The notes under the pieces are model-generated. The model made no database searches. It saw nothing but the letters and a program-made list of their open reading frames with translations, and was not told where the DNA came from. Made by a program: the position numbers and the translations under genes. Below are positions 17,161 through 28,111 of a stretch of DNA of 64,000 nt, in pieces; position 1 is the stretch's first letter; the number at the start of each line of letters is the position of its first letter. The DNA is from Streptomyces sp. NRRL F-5727 (GTDB lineage Bacteria > Actinomycetota > Actinomycetes > Streptomycetales > Streptomycetaceae): NCBI RefSeq assembly GCF_000719555.1, contig NZ_JOGX01000053.1, positions 11,871 to 75,870 on the forward strand, written 5' to 3'.

Positions 17161-17661
17161 TCAGCCCCCCTGCGCGGAACCGGCGGCGCCGCCCTGGCGG
17201 GCGGAGAGCGCCGCGTTGAAGCGGGTGAGCAGGGAGCAGAAGGAGGCGCGCTCGTCCTCGGTCCAGCCGTCGGTGACCTCGGCCATCAGCGTGCGCCGCG
17301 AGGAGCGGACCTCCTCCAGGCGGTCGAGGCCGCGCGGGGAGAGCTGGAGGACGACGGCGCGGCCGTCCTCGGGGTGCGAGGCGCGGCTGACGAGGCCGGA
17401 GTCGACGAGCGGGGCGACCTGGCGGGTGACGGTCGAGGAGTCGATCCCCATGCCCGCCGCGAGCGCCTTGACGCCCATCGGCCCTTCCTGGTCGAGCCGG
17501 TTGAGCAGGAGGTAAGCGGCCCGGTCCATGGAGTTGCGGAGCTGGCCGGTGCCGCCGAGACGGGTCTGCTCGGCCCGGCGGGCGAAGACGGCCACCTGGT
17601 GCTGGAGGGCATCGAGGAGACCGGGATCAAGCTCAGTCGTCATGTCCTGAGATGGGGGCAT
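17161..17661 (-). CDS. MarR family transcriptional regulator
   Basis: Winged-helix regulator of 166 residues. The DNA-binding part covers about 55-125: MGVKALAAGMGIDSSTVTRQVAPLVDSGLVSR followed by the wing DGRAVVLQLSPRG. Helical dimerisation segments flank it. ATG 17661 has a GAGAG ribosome site; ATG 17643 is a weaker alternative. It is divergent from ilvA with a 146-bp gap. The ligand is unknown. Confidence 0.88.
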   Translation of the reverse strand: MPPSQDMTTELDPGLLDALQHQVAVFARRAEQTRLGGTGQLRNSMDRAAYLLLNRLDQEGPMGVKALAAGMGIDSSTVTRQVAPLVDSGLVSRASHPEDGRAVVLQLSPRGLDRLEEVRSSRRTLMAEVTDGWTEDERASFCSLLTRFNAALSARQGGAAGSAQGG

Positions 17662-17807
17662 GGCTGGGGGGCTCTCTCGTGCGGGGGTGGTCGGTGTGGG
17701 GGACAGAGTACGCGGACGGGAGGGGCTCCGTACCGGCCGTGCGCAAACCCGTTCAGGGCCCGCGGTCCGGGCGGCCGCAGGGCCGGTGAGCTGCGAGACT
17801 TGGGGTC

Positions 17808-19037
17808 ATGACCTTCGGTACGCGACGCCCCTTGCACCGCCTGATGCTCGACGATGTGCGCGGGGCGCAGAAGATGCTGGCGGGGGTGGCCCGGACGACC
17901 GCCCTGGAGGGCAGCCGTCATCTGTCCTCGCTGGTCGGCGCGCCGGTGCTGCTCAAGTGCGAGAACCTCCAGCGGACCGGCTCGTTCAAGCTCCGCGGCG
18001 CGTACGTTCGGATCGCCGGGCTCCGGCCGGAGGAGAAGGCGGCCGGGGTGGTCGCCGCCTCGGCCGGCAACCACGCGCAGGGCGTGGCGCTCGCCTCGCA
18101 GCTCCTCGGCGTGCACGCGACCGTGTTCATGCCGGTGGGGGCGCCGCTGCCGAAGGTCGCGGCGACCCGGGAGTACGGCGCCGAGGTGCGGCTGCACGGG
18201 CACGTGGTGGACGAGACGCTGGCCGCGGCGCAGGAGTATGCGCGGGAGACCGGCGCCGTCTTCATCCACCCCTTCGACCACCCGGACGTGATCGTCGGGC
18301 AGGGCACGGTCGGCCTGGAGATCCTGGAGCAGTGCCCGGAGGTCCGCACGATCGTCGTGGGCGTCGGCGGCGGCGGGCTGGCGGCCGGCATCGGCCTCGC
18401 GGTGAAGTCGGTCCGCCCGGACGTGCGGATCGTGGGCGTGCAGGCGGAGGGGGCGGCGGCCTATCCGCCGTCGCTGGCCGCCGGGCATCCGGTGGTGGTC
18501 GACTCGCCGGTGACGATGGCCGACGGGATCAAGGTGGGGCGGCCGGGGGACGTGCCGTTCGGGCTGGTCCAGGAGTACGTGGACGAGGTGCGCACGGTCT
18601 CGGAGGACGCGCTCTCCTCGGCGCTGCTGCTCTGCCTGGAGCGGGCGAAGCTGGTGGTGGAGCCGGCCGGGGCGAGCCCGGTGGCGGCGCTGCTGAGCGA
18701 CCCGGAGTCGTTCCGGGGCCCGGTGGTCGCGGTCCTCTCCGGCGGGAACGTGGATCCGCTGCTGCTCCAGCGGATCCTGCGGCACGGCATGGCGGCCGCC
18801 GGGCGCTATCTGAGCCTGCGGCTGCGGGTGGCGGACCGGCCGGGGGCGCTCGCGACGCTGCTCGCGGTGCTGACGGTGGTGGACGCGAACGTGCTCGACG
18901 TCAGTCACGTACGGACCGATCCGCGGCTGGGTCTGACGGAGGTCGAGGTGGAGCTGCACCTGGAGACGAAGGGGCCGGAGCACTGCCGGGAGGTGGAGGG
19001 GGCGCTGCGGGAGGCGGGGTACACGGTCCTGGGCTGA
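17808..19037 (+). CDS. ilvA: threonine ammonia-lyase (threonine dehydratase)
   Basis: PLP enzyme of 409 residues making 2-oxobutanoate from threonine for isoleucine synthesis. PLP Lys61 is in GSFKLRGAY; the SAGNHAQG loop and the phosphate-binding VGVGGGGLAAG follow. A single C-terminal ACT-like domain (about 325-405, LRVADRPGALATLL) suggests allosteric control. The length fits the short one-ACT type also called catabolic in some annotations. ATG 17808 is used; the first 13 residues are less certain. Confidence 0.9.
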   Translation: MTFGTRRPLHRLMLDDVRGAQKMLAGVARTTALEGSRHLSSLVGAPVLLKCENLQRTGSFKLRGAYVRIAGLRPEEKAAGVVAASAGNHAQGVALASQLLGVHATVFMPVGAPLPKVAATREYGAEVRLHGHVVDETLAAAQEYARETGAVFIHPFDHPDVIVGQGTVGLEILEQCPEVRTIVVGVGGGGLAAGIGLAVKSVRPDVRIVGVQAEGAAAYPPSLAAGHPVVVDSPVTMADGIKVGRPGDVPFGLVQEYVDEVRTVSEDALSSALLLCLERAKLVVEPAGASPVAALLSDPESFRGPVVAVLSGGNVDPLLLQRILRHGMAAAGRYLSLRLRVADRPGALATLLAVLTVVDANVLDVSHVRTDPRLGLTEVEVELHLETKGPEHCREVEGALREAGYTVLG

Positions 19038-19100
19038 GCACGGCGCCGTCCACTGTCCTAGGATCGGCAGAAATGCCCGAAATGATCCGGGAGTGTGGAC

Positions 19101-20153
19101 ATGCCAGGCGCGATCCACGCCGAGGGACTGGTGAAGACCTTCGGCGACGTCACCGCTCTGGACGGGGTGGACCTCGACGTGCCCGAGGGCACCGTCCTCG
19201 GTCTGCTCGGCCCCAACGGAGCGGGGAAGACCACCACCGTACGGGTCCTGACGACCCTGCTCAGACCGGACAGCGGCACCGCCACGGTCGCCGGCGTCGA
19301 CGTCCTCGCCCACCCCAACGAGGTCCGCCGCTCCATCGGCCTCTCCGGCCAGTTCGCCGCCGTCGACGAGTACCTCACCGGCCGCGAGAACCTCCAGATG
19401 GTCGGGCAGCTCTACCAGATGAAGGCGCGGGCCGCGAAGACCCGGGCCGACGAGCTCCTGGAGCGCTTCCGCCTCGACGACGCCGCCGACCGCCCCGCCA
19501 AGACGTACTCCGGCGGCATGCGCCGCCGCCTCGACCTCGCCGCCGCCCTGGTCGTCGCCCCGCCCGTGATGTTCATGGACGAGCCGACCACCGGCCTCGA
19601 CCCCCGCAACCGCCAGGCACTGTGGGACGTCATCAAGGAACTCGTCTCCGGCGGCACCACCCTGCTCCTCACCACCCAGTACCTGGAGGAGGCCGACCAC
19701 CTCGCCCACGACATCGCGGTGGTCGACCACGGCAGGGTCATCGCCCGGGGCACCTCCGACCAGCTCAAGGAGCGCACCGGCGGCGAACGCGTCGAGGTCG
19801 TCGTCCACGACCGCGACGCCATCGCCCCCGCCCGCGCCGTCCTCGCCCGCTACGGCCCCGGCGAACGCGGCCTCGACGACGTCTCCGTCGAGGACCACAC
19901 CCGCAGGCTCACCGTCCCCGTCACCGGCGGCGCCAAGCTGCTCGCCGAGGTCATCCGCGACCTGGACGCCGTCGGCGTCGAGATCGACGACATCGGCCTG
20001 CGCCGCCCCACCCTCGACGACGTCTTCATCTCCCTCACCGGCCACGCCGCCGCGCGCGAGCAGGACGACGACAACGGCGCGAACGGCCTGAGCGGCGGCG
20101 CGGACCAGCCCCCGGCCAGGGCCCGCAAGCACCGGAAGGAGCCCGGCGCGTGA
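19101..20153 (+). CDS. DrrA-type ABC transporter ATP-binding protein
   Basis: ATPase of 350 residues from the daunorubicin-resistance family of exporters. Walker A is GPNGAGKTTT, signature YSGGMRRRLDLA, Walker B VMFMDEPTTGLD, H-loop region LLLTTQYLEEAD. The C-terminal extension (about 230-310) with GERVEVVVHD and LRRPTLDDVFISLTG is typical of DrrA. ATG 19101 has GGGAG at 19089-19093; an upstream GTG at 19095 is less likely. Its stop overlaps the permease start (GTGA). Substrate unknown. Confidence 0.93.
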   Translation: MPGAIHAEGLVKTFGDVTALDGVDLDVPEGTVLGLLGPNGAGKTTTVRVLTTLLRPDSGTATVAGVDVLAHPNEVRRSIGLSGQFAAVDEYLTGRENLQMVGQLYQMKARAAKTRADELLERFRLDDAADRPAKTYSGGMRRRLDLAAALVVAPPVMFMDEPTTGLDPRNRQALWDVIKELVSGGTTLLLTTQYLEEADHLAHDIAVVDHGRVIARGTSDQLKERTGGERVEVVVHDRDAIAPARAVLARYGPGERGLDDVSVEDHTRRLTVPVTGGAKLLAEVIRDLDAVGVEIDDIGLRRPTLDDVFISLTGHAAAREQDDDNGANGLSGGADQPPARARKHRKEPGA

Positions 20154-20998
20154 CCACCCTCACCGACACCGCCCCGCACGTCCCCGCCCCCCGGGGCGGG
20201 ATCGTCCAGTCGATCGCGGACTCCCTCGTCGTCACCAAGCGGAACCTGATCCGCATGACCCGCATCCCGGAGATGGTCATCTTCGGGCTCATCCAGCCGG
20301 TCATGTTCGTGATCCTGTTCAGCTTCGTCTTCGGCGGCTCCATGAGCGTCGGCGGCAACACCGACCCGGTCGTCTACCGGAACTTCCTGATGGCCGGCAT
20401 CTTCGCCCAGACCGTCACCTTCGCCACCGCCGGAGCGGGCGCCGGCATCGCCGACGACATGAGCAAGGGCCTCGTCGACCGCTTCCGCTCGCTGCCGATG
20501 GCCCGCGGCGCCGTCCTCACCGGCCGCACCCTCGCCGACCTCGTCCAGACCGCGCTCACCCTCGTGGTCCTCGCGATCGTCGGCCTGCTGGTCGGCTGGC
20601 GCATCCACGAGGGCATCCCCAAGGCGCTCGGCGCCTTCGCCCTGCTGCTCCTGCTCGGCTACGCCTTCTCCTGGATCGGCGCCCTCATCGGGCTCTCCGT
20701 CCGCACCCCGGAGGCGGCCACCTCCGGCGGCCTGATCTGGCTCTTCCCGGTCACCTTCGTCTCCAACGCGTTCGTGGACCCCAGCCAGATGGCCGACTGG
20801 ATCCGGCCCATCGCCGAGTGGAACCCCTTCAGCGCCACCGTCCAGGCGTGCCGCGAGCTCTTCGGCAACCCCGGCGTCGTCCAGTCCGACGCCTGGCCCA
20901 TGCAGCACCCTGTGTGGGCCTCGCTCCTCTGGTCGCTGCTGATCGTCGCCGTCTTCCGCACCCTGTCCGTCCGCAAGTACCGCTCCGCCTCCGCCTGA
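20150..20998 (+). CDS. DrrB-type ABC transporter permease
   Basis: ABC-2 permease of 282 residues with about six membrane segments, for example MVIFGLIQPVMFVILFSFVFGG and LGAFALLLLLGYAFSWIGALIG. Family segments include the RSLPMARGAVLTGRTLADL loop and AEWNPFSATVQACRELFG. The GTG start overlaps the stop of the ATPase gene, with GGAAGGAG upstream, so the two are co-translated into one exporter. It probably moves a hydrophobic compound out of the cell; no biosynthetic genes are beside it. Confidence 0.92.
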   Translation: MTTLTDTAPHVPAPRGGIVQSIADSLVVTKRNLIRMTRIPEMVIFGLIQPVMFVILFSFVFGGSMSVGGNTDPVVYRNFLMAGIFAQTVTFATAGAGAGIADDMSKGLVDRFRSLPMARGAVLTGRTLADLVQTALTLVVLAIVGLLVGWRIHEGIPKALGAFALLLLLGYAFSWIGALIGLSVRTPEAATSGGLIWLFPVTFVSNAFVDPSQMADWIRPIAEWNPFSATVQACRELFGNPGVVQSDAWPMQHPVWASLLWSLLIVAVFRTLSVRKYRSASA

Positions 20999-21013
20999 GC
21001 GGAACCCGGAACG

Positions 21014-21050
21014 CCGAAGGGCCGGCCCCCACGGGGGACCGGCCCTTCGG
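21014..21050. terminator. bidirectional terminator permease / greA
   Basis: 12-bp outer stem (21014-21025 with 21039-21050) extended by a C5/G5 inner helix with a small bulge, between convergent genes. Confidence 0.8.
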
Positions 21051-21069
21051 CCATGCGGGAGGGGGAGCC

Positions 21070-21567
21070 TCAGCCGGTGTACGGCTTCGCGCTGAGGATC
21101 TTCACCATGGCCTTCTTGCCGTTCGGCAGCTCGTACTCGGCGTCGTCGCCGGCCTTCTTGCCGTTGACGCCGATGCCGAGCGGCGACTGCGGCGAGTAGG
21201 TCTCGATGTCACCGCTCGCGTACTCGCGGGAGGCGAGCAGGAAGGTCATCGTGTCGGACTCGTCGCCGTCGAAGGCGATGGTCACGACCATGCCGGGCTC
21301 GACGACGCCGTCGTCCGCCGGGGCCTCGCCGACCTTGGCGTTCTGCAGCAGCTGGGTGAGCTGGCGGACCCGGAGCTCCTGCTTGCCCTGCTCCTCCTTG
21401 GCCGCGTGGTACCCGCCGTTCTCGCGCAGGTCGCCCTCCTCGCGCGCGGCTGCGATCTTCGCCGCGATCTCGGTACGCGCGGGACCAGACAGGTACTCAA
21501 GCTCGTCCTTGAGCTTGTTGTACGCCTCCTGGGTGAGCCAGGTGACGTTGTCGCTGGTCTGGGTCAC
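21070..21567 (-). CDS. greA: transcription elongation factor GreA
   Basis: GreA, 165 residues; it rescues backtracked RNA polymerase by stimulating transcript cleavage. The N-terminal coiled coil holds the acidic tip segment AREEGDLRENGGYHAAKEEQG, and the C-terminal FKBP-like domain has SPQSPLGIGVNGKKAGD. The GTG at 21565-21567 is preceded by GAGGAG, so I prefer it over the upstream ATG 21597. It has its own promoter region of about 190 bp. Confidence 0.95.
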   Translation of the reverse strand: MTQTSDNVTWLTQEAYNKLKDELEYLSGPARTEIAAKIAAAREEGDLRENGGYHAAKEEQGKQELRVRQLTQLLQNAKVGEAPADDGVVEPGMVVTIAFDGDESDTMTFLLASREYASGDIETYSPQSPLGIGVNGKKAGDDAEYELPNGKKAMVKILSAKPYTG

Positions 21568-21757
21568 AGGTGCTCCTCGTAGGTACTGGGAATACAAAGC
21601 ATCGCCCTACGCGGAAAACCCTCGCTTCCCGGGTGGGCGAAAGCACGAGCCTAACAATGAGTGGCGGAAAGCGGGAGGACATAAACCATCGGGATGGCGT
21701 CGCTCCAGGTCACCGCAGGCGACCCGCCGGGACTCGCTGCCCCTCCCCTACCCACCG

Positions 21758-22159
21758 CTACCGCGCCGTACACCCCAGGAGCTCGGCACTGGTCGCCCGG
21801 GCGGTGGTCCGGAGGGAGTAGACGCGGTCGACACGGGACCCCGGCTCGGCGACGACGACGTCCTTGCGGGCCACCTCGGCGCCGTCCTCGGAGCGGGACC
21901 GGAGCGTGCACACGCCCTCGACGCCCGCGTCCTTGCGGACCTCCAGGTGCACCTGCACCTCGGTGTCGCTCACCACGTCGAACTTGATCATCTCGGCGCT
22001 GATCCTGCTGTCGACGACGTAGTGCCAGCCGAACCAGCCGATCATGACCAGGAAGAGGGTGCCGAGGACCGCTCCGGCGACCTTCAGCTTCCGGTCGGCC
22101 CGCTCGTCCGCCGAGCGCCCGTAGCGCCCCTCGGGCAGCTGCTCTCGCACCGCAGTCAT
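21758..22159 (-). CDS. DUF4307 family membrane protein
   Basis: Protein of 133 residues with one membrane segment (VAGAVLGTLFLVMIGWFGWHYV) after a basic, RYGR-containing N-terminus, and an extracytoplasmic beta-rich domain with two Cys (EGVCTLRS and LLGCTAR). This is the DUF4307 pattern, and the family often neighbours mca in actinobacteria, as it does here in divergent orientation. Function unknown. Confidence 0.85.
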   Translation of the reverse strand: MTAVREQLPEGRYGRSADERADRKLKVAGAVLGTLFLVMIGWFGWHYVVDSRISAEMIKFDVVSDTEVQVHLEVRKDAGVEGVCTLRSRSEDGAEVARKDVVVAEPGSRVDRVYSLRTTARATSAELLGCTAR

Positions 22160-22256
22160 GTATCGGTCCTCTCGGGGCGGGGGCGCGGAATTTTCCTCCC
22201 CCCGATTCCGTCACTATAGAGACCACCCTCCGCGACGAATCACTGAGGATCGAGTC

Positions 22257-23138
22257 TTGACTGAGCAGCTGCGACTGATGGCCGTTCACGCCCACCCCGA
22301 CGACGAGTCGAGCAAGGGCGCGGCGACCATGGCCAAGTACGTGTCCGAGGGGGTGGACGTCCTCGTGGTGACGTGCACGGGTGGCGAGCGGGGCTCGGTC
22401 CTGAACCCCAAGCTCCAGGGCGACCCCTACATCGAGGAGAACATCCACGAGGTCCGCCGCAAGGAGATGGACGAGGCCCGGGAGATCCTGGGCGTGAGCC
22501 AGGAGTGGCTCGGCTTCGTCGACTCCGGCCTGCCCGAGGGCGACCCGCTGCCCCCGCTGCCCGAGGGCTGCTTCGCCCTGGAGGACGTGGACCACGCGGC
22601 CGGCGAGCTGGTCCGCAAGATCCGCTCCTTCCGTCCGCAGGTCATCACGACCTACGACGAGAACGGCGGCTACCCGCACCCCGACCACATCATGACCCAC
22701 AAGATCACGATGGTGGCCTTCGACGGCGCGACGGACACCGAGAAGTACCCGGAGGCCGAGTTCGGCCCGGCGTACCAGCCCCAGAAGCTCTACTACAACC
22801 AGGGCTTCAACCGCCCGCGCACCGAGGCGCTGCACCAGGCCCTCCTCGACCGGGGCCTGGAGTCCCCGTACGGCGAGTGGCTGCAGCGGTGGAGCGAGTT
22901 CGAGCGCAAGGAGCGGACGCTGACCACCTTCGTCCCGTGCGCCGACTTCTTCGAGATCCGCGACAAGGCCCTGATCGCCCACCGCACCCAGATCGACCCC
23001 GACGGCGGCTGGTTCCGGGTCCCCATGGAGATCCAGAAGGAGGTCTGGCCGACCGAGGAGTACGAGCTCAGCAAGTCCCTCGTGCCGACCTCCCTCCCCG
23101 AGGAAGATCTCTTCGCGGGCATCCGCGACAATGCCTGA
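22257..23138 (+). CDS. mca: mycothiol conjugate amidase
   Basis: Zn-dependent amidase of 293 residues that cleaves mycothiol S-conjugates to release a mercapturic acid for export. The metal motif HAHPDDES is at 11-18 and the second zinc ligand is in GGYPHPDH. The start is TTG 22257: GAGGA at 22245-22249 gives a 7-base spacing, and the protein then begins MTEQLRLMAVHAHPDD, with the length known for the family. An upstream ATG at 22158 lies in the divergent promoter and overlaps the start of the DUF4307 gene, so it is wrong. Links to detoxification in mycothiol-using actinobacteria. Confidence 0.94.
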   Translation: MTEQLRLMAVHAHPDDESSKGAATMAKYVSEGVDVLVVTCTGGERGSVLNPKLQGDPYIEENIHEVRRKEMDEAREILGVSQEWLGFVDSGLPEGDPLPPLPEGCFALEDVDHAAGELVRKIRSFRPQVITTYDENGGYPHPDHIMTHKITMVAFDGATDTEKYPEAEFGPAYQPQKLYYNQGFNRPRTEALHQALLDRGLESPYGEWLQRWSEFERKERTLTTFVPCADFFEIRDKALIAHRTQIDPDGGWFRVPMEIQKEVWPTEEYELSKSLVPTSLPEEDLFAGIRDNA

Positions 23139-23373
23139 CATGAGCGCACACCTCGCACTGACGCAGCTGGTCCCCCTCGCCGCCGAGGAGCTGGACAAGA
23201 ACAAGGTGACGCCGGGCGTCCTCGGCTTCGTCGTCTTCGCCGCCCTGGCCCTCGCGGTCTGGGCGCTGATGAAGTCGATGAACCGGCACATGAACCGCGT
23301 CTCCTTCGAGGAGACCCCCGACCCGGCCGAGGCCGGCAAGGGCGGCGCGAAGGCCCCGGCCGCGTCGAAGTAG
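23131..23373 (+). CDS. small hypothetical membrane protein
   Basis: Protein of 80 residues with one membrane segment (VLGFVVFAALALAVWALM) followed by a basic, then Ala/Gly/Lys-rich cytoplasmic tail. Its start overlaps the end of mca (ATG 23131 before the TGA at 23136-23138), or it starts at ATG 23140; either way it is likely co-transcribed with mca. Function unknown. Confidence 0.8.
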   Translation: MPDMSAHLALTQLVPLAAEELDKNKVTPGVLGFVVFAALALAVWALMKSMNRHMNRVSFEETPDPAEAGKGGAKAPAASK

Positions 23374-23379
23374 CGGCAC

Positions 23380-23410
23380 GTCGGCCCGTACCCGCCCGGT
23401 ACGGGCCGAC
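23380..23410 (+). terminator. terminator after mca operon
   Basis: 13-bp perfect stem (23380-23392 with 23398-23410), 5-base loop. Confidence 0.75.
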
Positions 23411-23427
23411 TGCGGCAGGATGGCCCC

Positions 23428-25452
<2,025 letters not shown>

Positions 25453-25468
25453 GCCCCGCGAACGGACA

Positions 25469-25506
25469 CGGCCCCGCCGCCCCTCCGGAGAGGGACGACG
25501 GGGCCG
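25469..25506. terminator. imperfect terminator hairpin
   Basis: 8-bp outer stem (25469-25476 with 25499-25506) and a shorter inner pairing; located between the convergent YyaL-type and rodlin genes. Confidence 0.6.
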
Positions 25507-25528
25507 CGCCGTGGCCGAGCGGCGTGGC

Positions 25529-25927
25529 TCAGCTGTTGCCGGCGCCGTTGCCGGACAGCACGGGGATGTCGCTGAGGATGTGCGACAGCGGCTCGTCGCC
25601 CTTGGCCTGCGTCGAGTTCTCGACGCACTGCTGGTTCTGCGGGGAGGACAGCACGTTGATGTCCTGCACCGCGATCGGGACGAGACCGACGAGGGAGCCG
25701 GCGTTGACCTTGGCGGGGAGACCGATGCACGGCTTGTTCAGGGAACCCTGGACGAGCGCGAACTGCGGGCTCATGTCGCCGTAGGTGGCGGAGTTGCCGA
25801 ACTCCTGGTGCGCGCCGTTGCCGGAGAGCGAGGTGGTGCCACCGTCGTCGGCGATCGCGAGCGCCTGCCCGGCCGTCGCGCCGACGACCGAAACAGCCAC
25901 CGCAGCGGTCGCGAGGAGCTTCTTCAT
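25529..25927 (-). CDS. rodlin (first copy)
   Basis: Secreted rodlin of 132 residues. Signal peptide ends near ALA-IADDG. The mature protein has the rodlin pattern: [49 protein letters not shown] and [14 protein letters not shown], with two conserved Cys. Rodlins organise chaplin fibrils into the paired rodlet layer of aerial hyphae and spores. ATG 25927 is preceded by a purine-rich site. A sigma-BldN-like promoter lies about 50 bp upstream. This copy is close to RdlA/RdlB of S. coelicolor; which of the two cannot be said. Confidence 0.93.
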   Translation of the reverse strand: MKKLLATAAVAVSVVGATAGQALAIADDGGTTSLSGNGAHQEFGNSATYGDMSPQFALVQGSLNKPCIGLPAKVNAGSLVGLVPIAVQDINVLSSPQNQQCVENSTQAKGDEPLSHILSDIPVLSGNGAGNS

Positions 25928-25976
25928 GTTCTGGCCTTTCGATGACTGGCCCGCGCTGAGTGCCGAGCCGTGCTGA

Positions 25977-26004
25977 TCAACTGGTCGGAGGGGCGGAGGT
26001 TCCG
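25977..26004 (-). promoter_or_regulatory. sigma-BldN-like promoter of first rodlin gene
   Basis: On the minus strand CGGAAC (25999-26004), 16-bp spacer, AGTTGA (25977-25982), read about 50 bp upstream of the start. It differs little from CGTAAC-N16-CGTTGA, which I recall for BldN targets, and is repeated before the other two rodlin genes. Confidence 0.6.
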
Positions 26005-26022
26005 GGATGTCCACCGGACGGC

Positions 26023-27057
26023 CTACGGGCAGATGAGCGAAGAACCCCGGGCCGGGTCGTAGTCGGCGACGGAGAGCTCGCTCGGGGCGACCGCGTCGCC
26101 GGGCGGCAGCGGACGGTCCGCCCGGAGCCGGGCGAAGACCTCCGCCGCCCCCTCCTCGTCCCAGCCCACCGTGGACCCGACGCCCTCGACGAGCGGGTTG
26201 AAGCCGCGTACGGGCACGGTGGCGAACTCGGTACGGGAGGGGCCGACGGCCTTCAGCCGGGCCGCGAGCGTGAGCAGTTCGGCCACCGAGACACCGCGCT
26301 CGGCGGCCTCGGTCCCGCGCAGCGTCGAGGCGAGCGCCCGCAGCTTCGCCGGGTCCCTGAGGATCCCGCCCGACCGGATCCGGTCCAGCATGTTGACGAC
26401 GAACCTCTGCTGCTTGCGGATGCGGCCGAAGTCCATCTCCCCGTCGGCCTTCCGGGAGCGCACGTACTGCAGTCCCTCGCCGCCGCCCACGTTCCGGGTG
26501 CCGACCGGCAGGTCGAGCCCGGTCGCGGGGTCCTTCAGCGGCTTCGCCGTACAGATCGGCACACCGCCGTCGACCTGGTCCACGGTGTCCATGAACCGCC
26601 GGAAGTCGATCTGCAGGTAGCGGTGCACGTCGAGCCCGGTCGCCGCCTCGACGGTCTCGACGGTGAGCGGCGAACCGCCTTCCGCGTGGGCCGCGTTGAT
26701 CTTCGCGAGATGGGTGTCGTGGACCTTGCCGGTCCGCAGATCGGTGTGCGGGCCCGGGAGTTCGGCGAGCGAGTCGCGGGGCAGCGACACCACGCTGACC
26801 CGGTCGTACCCGGCGGAGACGTGCACGAGCATGATCACGTCGGTGCAGTCGCAGTCCTGACCGCCGAGCCGGAAACGTTCCTTCTCGGCGGCGGTGACCC
26901 CGTCCCGGGAGTCCGTGCCGACGACGAGCAGGTTCAGTCCCTCGGCGGGGGCGGGGAGTTCGGCGGGACCGCCGAGGGCGGAGGCGAGGGCCCCGGGGGC
27001 GAGCGCGAGAAGCGCCGCCGGTACGAGCAGGAGCCGCCGCGGACGCGGGAATCTCAT
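26023..27057 (-). CDS. LytR-CpsA-Psr (LCP) family protein
   Basis: Protein of 344 residues with an N-terminal membrane anchor ([21 protein letters not shown]) and an extracytoplasmic LCP domain: [45 protein letters not shown] and [19 protein letters not shown], with the Arg-rich [20 protein letters not shown] near the active site. LCP enzymes transfer lipid-linked glycopolymers onto peptidoglycan. ATG 27057 is the natural start. Next to rodlins and an EPS operon, it may anchor the EPS made here (inference). Confidence 0.9.
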   Translation of the reverse strand: MRFPRPRRLLLVPAALLALAPGALASALGGPAELPAPAEGLNLLVVGTDSRDGVTAAEKERFRLGGQDCDCTDVIMLVHVSAGYDRVSVVSLPRDSLAELPGPHTDLRTGKVHDTHLAKINAAHAEGGSPLTVETVEAATGLDVHRYLQIDFRRFMDTVDQVDGGVPICTAKPLKDPATGLDLPVGTRNVGGGEGLQYVRSRKADGEMDFGRIRKQQRFVVNMLDRIRSGGILRDPAKLRALASTLRGTEAAERGVSVAELLTLAARLKAVGPSRTEFATVPVRGFNPLVEGVGSTVGWDEEGAAEVFARLRADRPLPPGDAVAPSELSVADYDPARGSSLICP

Positions 27058-27175
27058 ACCCGCACGGTATTTCGAGTCCGTTCGCACAGAGATGCGCGAC
27101 GCGTCGGCGCGTGACCGAATCACTCCGTTGCGAGGCTTGTGTAATGATGCGGGAATAGCAGCGGAGGGAGCGAGA

Positions 27176-27403
27176 ATGGCGCCGCCTGATTCCGGTCGTC
27201 CCGGGAAATGGGAACGGATGGCCTTCATTCCGAAGAGCCGTTACGTGAGCGAGCCGCCGACCGCCGACCGGGTCCGGTCGACCGGGCAATTCCCCGTCTA
27301 TTCCGCCCTGGTGACCCAGTGGGCCCAGGCCGGCCGGACGGTCCCGGGAATGCCCGACCGCGAATGGGAACGGCTGATGTCCACTCCCGTCTGGCCGCGC
27401 TAG
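27176..27403 (+). CDS. small hypothetical protein
   Basis: Soluble protein of 75 residues, divergent from the LCP gene. ATG 27176 has a very good ribosome site (GGAGGGAG) 4 to 5 bases upstream. The sequence is rich in Pro, Arg and Trp ([23 protein letters not shown], then [17 protein letters not shown]), with no Cys and no signal. I do not recognise a family. Confidence 0.7.
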   Translation: MAPPDSGRPGKWERMAFIPKSRYVSEPPTADRVRSTGQFPVYSALVTQWAQAGRTVPGMPDREWERLMSTPVWPR

Positions 27404-27421
27404 CGGGCCGGAGACGTGCGA

Positions 27422-27448
27422 AGGGGCCGCCCTGGCGGGGCGGCCCCT
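27422..27448. terminator. bidirectional terminator
   Basis: 11-bp perfect stem (27422-27432 with 27438-27448), 5-base loop, between the small hypothetical gene and the second rodlin gene. Confidence 0.8.
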
Positions 27449-27480
27449 CGACGCGCGGACGTCGCCGGGGAGGCGGGACG

Positions 27481-27891
27481 TCAGCTGTTGGCCACGCCGT
27501 TGCCCGAGAGGATCGGGATGTCCTCCAGGATGTGCGACAGCGGCTCGTCGCCCTTGGCCTGCGTCGAGTTCTCGACGCACTGCTGGTTCTGCGGGGAGGA
27601 CAGCACGTTGATGTCCTGGACGGAGATCGGGACGAGGCCCACGATCGAACCCGCGTTGAGCTTGGCCGGCAGACCCACGCACGGCTTGTTCAGGGAGCCC
27701 TGGACGAGCGCGAACTGCGGGCTCATGTTGCCGTGGGTGTAGGAGTTGCCGTACTCCTGGTGGGCGTGGTTGCCGCTCTTGGAGGTGGTGCCGCCGTCGT
27801 CGGCGATGGCGAGGGCGGGGGTGGCCGCGGCGGCGGAGGCGCCGACGATCGAGGCGGCGGCGGCCGCGGTGGCCATGACCTTCTTGATCAC
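27481..27891 (-). CDS. rodlin (second copy)
   Basis: Secreted rodlin of 136 residues, GTG start at 27889-27891. Signal peptide ends near ALA-IADDG. The mature sequence is closest to the first copy: [37 protein letters not shown] and [19 protein letters not shown], with two Cys. It is divergent from the third rodlin gene across 220 bp, each side with its own BldN-like promoter. Role: rodlet layer of aerial hyphae, together with chaplins. Confidence 0.93.
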   Translation of the reverse strand: MIKKVMATAAAAASIVGASAAAATPALAIADDGGTTSKSGNHAHQEYGNSYTHGNMSPQFALVQGSLNKPCVGLPAKLNAGSIVGLVPISVQDINVLSSPQNQQCVENSTQAKGDEPLSHILEDIPILSGNGVANS

Positions 27892-27935
27892 GGGAGTTCC
27901 CTTCTAGAACCGGCTCCGTGCAGGGAGCCCCCTGA

Positions 27936-27963
27936 TCAACTCGCCCCGGACCGGCGGGTTCCG
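27936..27963 (-). promoter_or_regulatory. sigma-BldN-like promoter of second rodlin gene
   Basis: Minus strand CGGAAC (27958-27963), 16-bp spacer, AGTTGA (27936-27941), about 45 bp before the GTG start. Confidence 0.6.
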
Positions 27964-28033
27964 CCCTGTCACCCCGATGGCGGAGCGCGCGGGGCAGCGC
28001 TCGTCGCGGTTCCCAGTCGATCGGGTGAAGCGC

Positions 28034-28062
28034 CGGAACCTCCTCCCCGGCAAGCGTGTTGA
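28034..28062 (+). promoter_or_regulatory. sigma-BldN-like promoter of third rodlin gene
   Basis: CGGAAC (28034-28039), 17-bp spacer, TGTTGA (28057-28062), 49 bp before GTG 28112. Confidence 0.55.
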
Positions 28063-28111
28063 TCCGGTCGCATCAATCAGGTCGATTGGTGGGAAGAGAA
28101 ACGGAATCACC

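Noticed and set aside
17660..20149. Very long plus-strand frame through ilvA and the ABC ATPase gene
   Set aside because: Out-of-frame Arg/Gly/Pro-rich shadow; only its end is the true permease.
22158..22256. ATG 22158 as start of mca
   Set aside because: It lies in the divergent promoter and overlaps the DUF4307 start; TTG 22257 with GAGGA gives the family N-terminus.
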